Assembly: GCA_009731375.1 (NCBI GenBank)
Contig: BJOX01000041.1
Coordinates: forward strand, 910,685-946,268
Source: Paulinella micropora
Lineage: Eukaryota > Cercozoa > Imbricatea > Euglyphida
Direction of reading: 5' to 3'
Length of the DNA stretch: 35,584 nt
Positions 33,514-35,584 of this stretch are shown piece by piece. Made by a program: the position numbers and the translations under genes. Positions within the stretch are counted from its first letter, which is position 1. The number at the start of each line of letters is the position of its first letter. A model generated the notes under the pieces. It did not search any database. It was not told the DNA's origin and was given only the letters and a program-made list of their open reading frames with translations.

Positions 33514-33707
33514 CTGCCATGCACAGATATATCGTCCTGATGTTCGGCTCGACAGAACCGTAGCACCTTCTACCCCTCTGGCCTCCTGCAACTCTCCCCC
33601 GAACCTAATCTGCTGAGACATGTACAGTTTCAGTATGTGCTAGATTTAATGCGCCGACGCAGCGGCCACTCCTTGATTGCGACCTGTCTCTCCCTTCCTT
33701 CCTTCCT

Positions 33708-33753
33708 TCTCTCTCTCTCTCTCTGGTTGTTGGTGATTCATACCAAGGATGGC

Positions 33754-33809
<56 letters not shown>
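33708..33809. repeat. Two (TC)n tracts separated by a duplicated unit
   Basis: Two CT arrays are each followed by a related copy of about 25 bp (GGTTGTTGGTGATTCATACC and GGTTGTTGTTGCTGCATACC, each then GAGGATGGCGT or AAGGATGGCGT), so the segment is a local duplication. Confidence 0.85.
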
Positions 33810-33812
<3 letters not shown>

Positions 33813-33872
33813 TGTTGTTGCTGCATACCGAGGATGGCGTCAGTAACCTTTCTCGCCCGGCTGACTCTTTAC

Positions 33873-33904
33873 CTGCCGAACAAGCATGGAGAGTCGCATG
33901 AAGA
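33873..33904 (-). CDS. Possible micro-exon of the HECT ligase
   Basis: A 32-nt minus-strand segment reads VFMRLSMLVRQ if one base is supplied by the previous exon. It ends in a strong donor, CAG/GTAAAG, and its end is in phase 0 as exon 2 needs. The acceptor (CTGAG) is weak, and the phase does not match the proposed end of exon 1. It is listed only as a candidate and could be chance. Confidence 0.2.
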
Positions 33905-34091
33905 CTCAGCACAGGGATCACTATGCGAATTGGAGCTTACAGACACTTTACCCAAGCCTTTTGTTTTGCATGGAGTGCCTTATGGTATAGTGTAGTATTG
34001 TATCAACATAGCACACTCTGACGCTTAGCAGGGTCGCTTGCATGCAAGTGCGGGCAATCAGCATGGCGTGGAGGGCACACACACACACGTT

Positions 34092-34106
<15 letters not shown>

Positions 34107-34122
<16 letters not shown>

Positions 34123-34137
34123 GGGAANNNNNNNNNN
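34107..34137. repeat. G-run and gap
   Basis: A guanine homopolymer after (GT)n leads into a gap at 34128-34137. Confidence 0.9.
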
Positions 34138-34239
34138 GAGGGGTCACACCTTCTTCGGGGGAGACACGTCGTCCACTGCCAACCCACACAGCCTGACAGC
34201 CAGCATGTGTGCACGCGTGTGTGGGAGGTACCGCGGTGG

Positions 34240-34314
34240 GTGATGGTGTGTGTGTGTGTGTGTGTGTATGCATATGATATGTATATATATATGTATATGT
34301 ATATGTATATATAT

Positions 34315-34371
<57 letters not shown>

Positions 34372-34453
34372 CATGTATATGTATACGTATACGTATACGT
34401 ATACGTATACGTATACGTATACGTATACGTATATGTATATGTATATGTATATG

Positions 34454-34524
<71 letters not shown>

Positions 34525-34543
34525 GTATGTATATGTATATGTG

Positions 34544-34577
<34 letters not shown>

Positions 34578-34616
34578 CATATGTATATGTATGTGTATAT
34601 GTATATGTATATGTGG
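34240..34616. repeat. (TATATG)n hexanucleotide array with a TATACG block
   Basis: A (GT)n start is followed by TATATG hexamers. An internal block at about 34384-34430 has every unit changed to TATACG, then TATATG resumes. The array lies just downstream of exon 1 on the coding strand. Confidence 0.9.
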
Positions 34617-34635
34617 GGCGTGTTAGGTTCTTTGC

Positions 34636-34995
34636 CTGGTCTTGCGCGGTGGGCGTGGTGAAGCGTGAGTTGGCTGCCGAGCTGGATGGGCTGTGTTGGC
34701 TGTGCTTCTTGTGCTCGGGGCTGTGCTGTTGTCTGCCCCGCAAAGCCGAGCCCAGAATATTCCCCGTCTCCTCCTCCCCGAAGCTGCTCTCCTCGTCCTC
34801 CTCGTCTTTTTCTTCCTGCGCAATGCTAGCATCTTGGTCTTCCTCCTCTTCCTCCTCTTCTTCCTCTTCTTCCTGGTCCTTGGCTTTGGGTCCTAGCGAG
34901 GGCTCTTCCTCCTCTTCGTCGTCTTCTTCTTCCTCGTCTTCTTCCTCCCCTCCCGAGCCCAGCGTGAGCGCGATCAGCATGGGATTCACCATGTC
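34636..34995 (-). CDS. Exon 1 (visible): acidic linker of HECT ligase
   Basis: This exon has 120 codons and starts after a TAG acceptor (minus-strand CTAG/GACATGG) preceded by a pyrimidine-rich tract. It opens with [16 protein letters not shown] and then becomes a Glu/Asp-rich run of roughly 60 residues, followed by a Ser/Gln/His-rich tail. No domain is recognised; acidic low-complexity linkers are common in giant ligases. No GT donor was found between the exon tail and the TATATG repeat array downstream of it. The only reasonable donor is GC (CAG/GCAAAG), which keeps phase 0. The exon is clearly coding in composition, but its 3' boundary is the weakest GT/GC call in the model. Confidence 0.6.
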
Positions 34996-35061
34996 CTAGC
35001 CCGGAGATACACACAAAGACACGACATATCTGGATTTGACTAGAGGACGGGGAGAACAAAG

Positions 35062-35063
<2 letters not shown>

Positions 35064-35108
<45 letters not shown>

Positions 35109-35130
35109 ACACACACACACACACACAAGC
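35064..35130. repeat. (GA)n and (CA)n at the right end
   Basis: Consecutive dinucleotide arrays in the intron upstream of exon 1. Confidence 0.9.
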
Positions 35131-35315
35131 TAACAAACGCATACGCACTTCTTGTTTTGTTCTTGCTGATAGTGATGGTGGTGAGAGATGGACTTTAACG
35201 TGACAAAATAGTGGCATATAGAAAGAAAACAGCCTTGTTAGAGCACGGACAAAACAGCGGCATGTTGAAAGAAAACATGCACGGACATATAATATTATAT
35301 ATATGGAAATAATAA

Positions 35316-35584
35316 TAAATAACATCAACATCAACAACAACAACAACAACAACAACAATAATAACAATAATAATAATATATATACATATATATATATATA
35401 TATTGATCTGTCATGGCTGAGCCCGAGGGCCATGCGCCTCCATCCCTCGACCCAACAGGGACTACAGTGAGTATGTTGGGGAAGGAAGAGTGACTCTAAC
35501 CATCCTGCATAGAAGGCCCCAAAAGGAAGTCCCTACTACCCGCACAGTGTCGGGTACCTTGCAGGAAATCAACTACAAATGATT
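35316..35584 (-). mobile_element. Diverged relative of the SINE family, cut by the window edge
   Basis: An (AAC)n/(AAT)n and (AT)n tail is followed by CTGTCATGGCTGA and CATGCGCCTCCATC, which match the SINE core (CTGTCAATGGCTGA and CATGCGCCTCCATC) in order and spacing. The bases after it are only loosely similar. This suggests an older or separate subfamily. Confidence 0.55.

Overview
This is a window of a eukaryotic nuclear genome. Coding blocks are GC-rich, are separated by GT-AG introns, and code for a protein family known only from eukaryotes. The intervening DNA is packed with microsatellites, tRNA-derived SINEs and satellite-like repeats. I cannot place the organism. The coding GC, the Ser/Thr/Ala homopolymers and the repeat load would fit an alga or other protist, but this is only an impression.

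Almost the whole window from about 3.8 kb to 35 kb is one giant minus-strand gene. I rebuilt 28 exons by reading splice signals and demanding a continuous frame. They give about 5,000 codons, and the 5' end lies beyond the right edge of the window. The C-terminus is a HECT ubiquitin-ligase domain spread over exons 24-28. It has a clear catalytic cysteine (TCF motif, TGT codon at 3948-3950) and a stop codon at 3794-3796. Upstream of it lie a SPRY/concanavalin-like segment followed by an SH3-like, MIB/HERC2-like segment (exon 23), a fibronectin-III-like segment (end of exon 22), a six-cysteine ZZ/C1-like zinc finger with His residues in the preceding exon (exons 19-20), helical-repeat-like regions, a Lys/Arg-rich stretch and long acidic linkers. 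The whole resembles the giant HECT ligases of the HECTD4/HERC type, but the exact orthology is not established.

Layout from left to right: 1-1.64 kb is simple repeats and two assembly gaps. 1.64-2.1 kb is a plus-strand charged coiled-coil-like reading frame with one in-frame TAG. 2.1-3.8 kb holds nothing I recognise. 3.8-7.5 kb holds exons 28-23. 7.5-15.3 kb is a single 7.8-kb intron filled with seven copies of one SINE family, each with an (AAT)n tail, alternating with four blocks of a composite satellite, plus four gaps. 15.3-35 kb holds exons 22-1, with introns that are largely (GATA)n, (GA)n, (ACAT)n and related arrays. The last 180 bp contain a diverged relative of the SINE.

The parts connect. 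The E3 ligase gene is the only long gene seen. The repeats fill its introns, in places run up to the splice sites, and trinucleotide arrays of the same type are also translated as poly-Thr and poly-Ser tracts.
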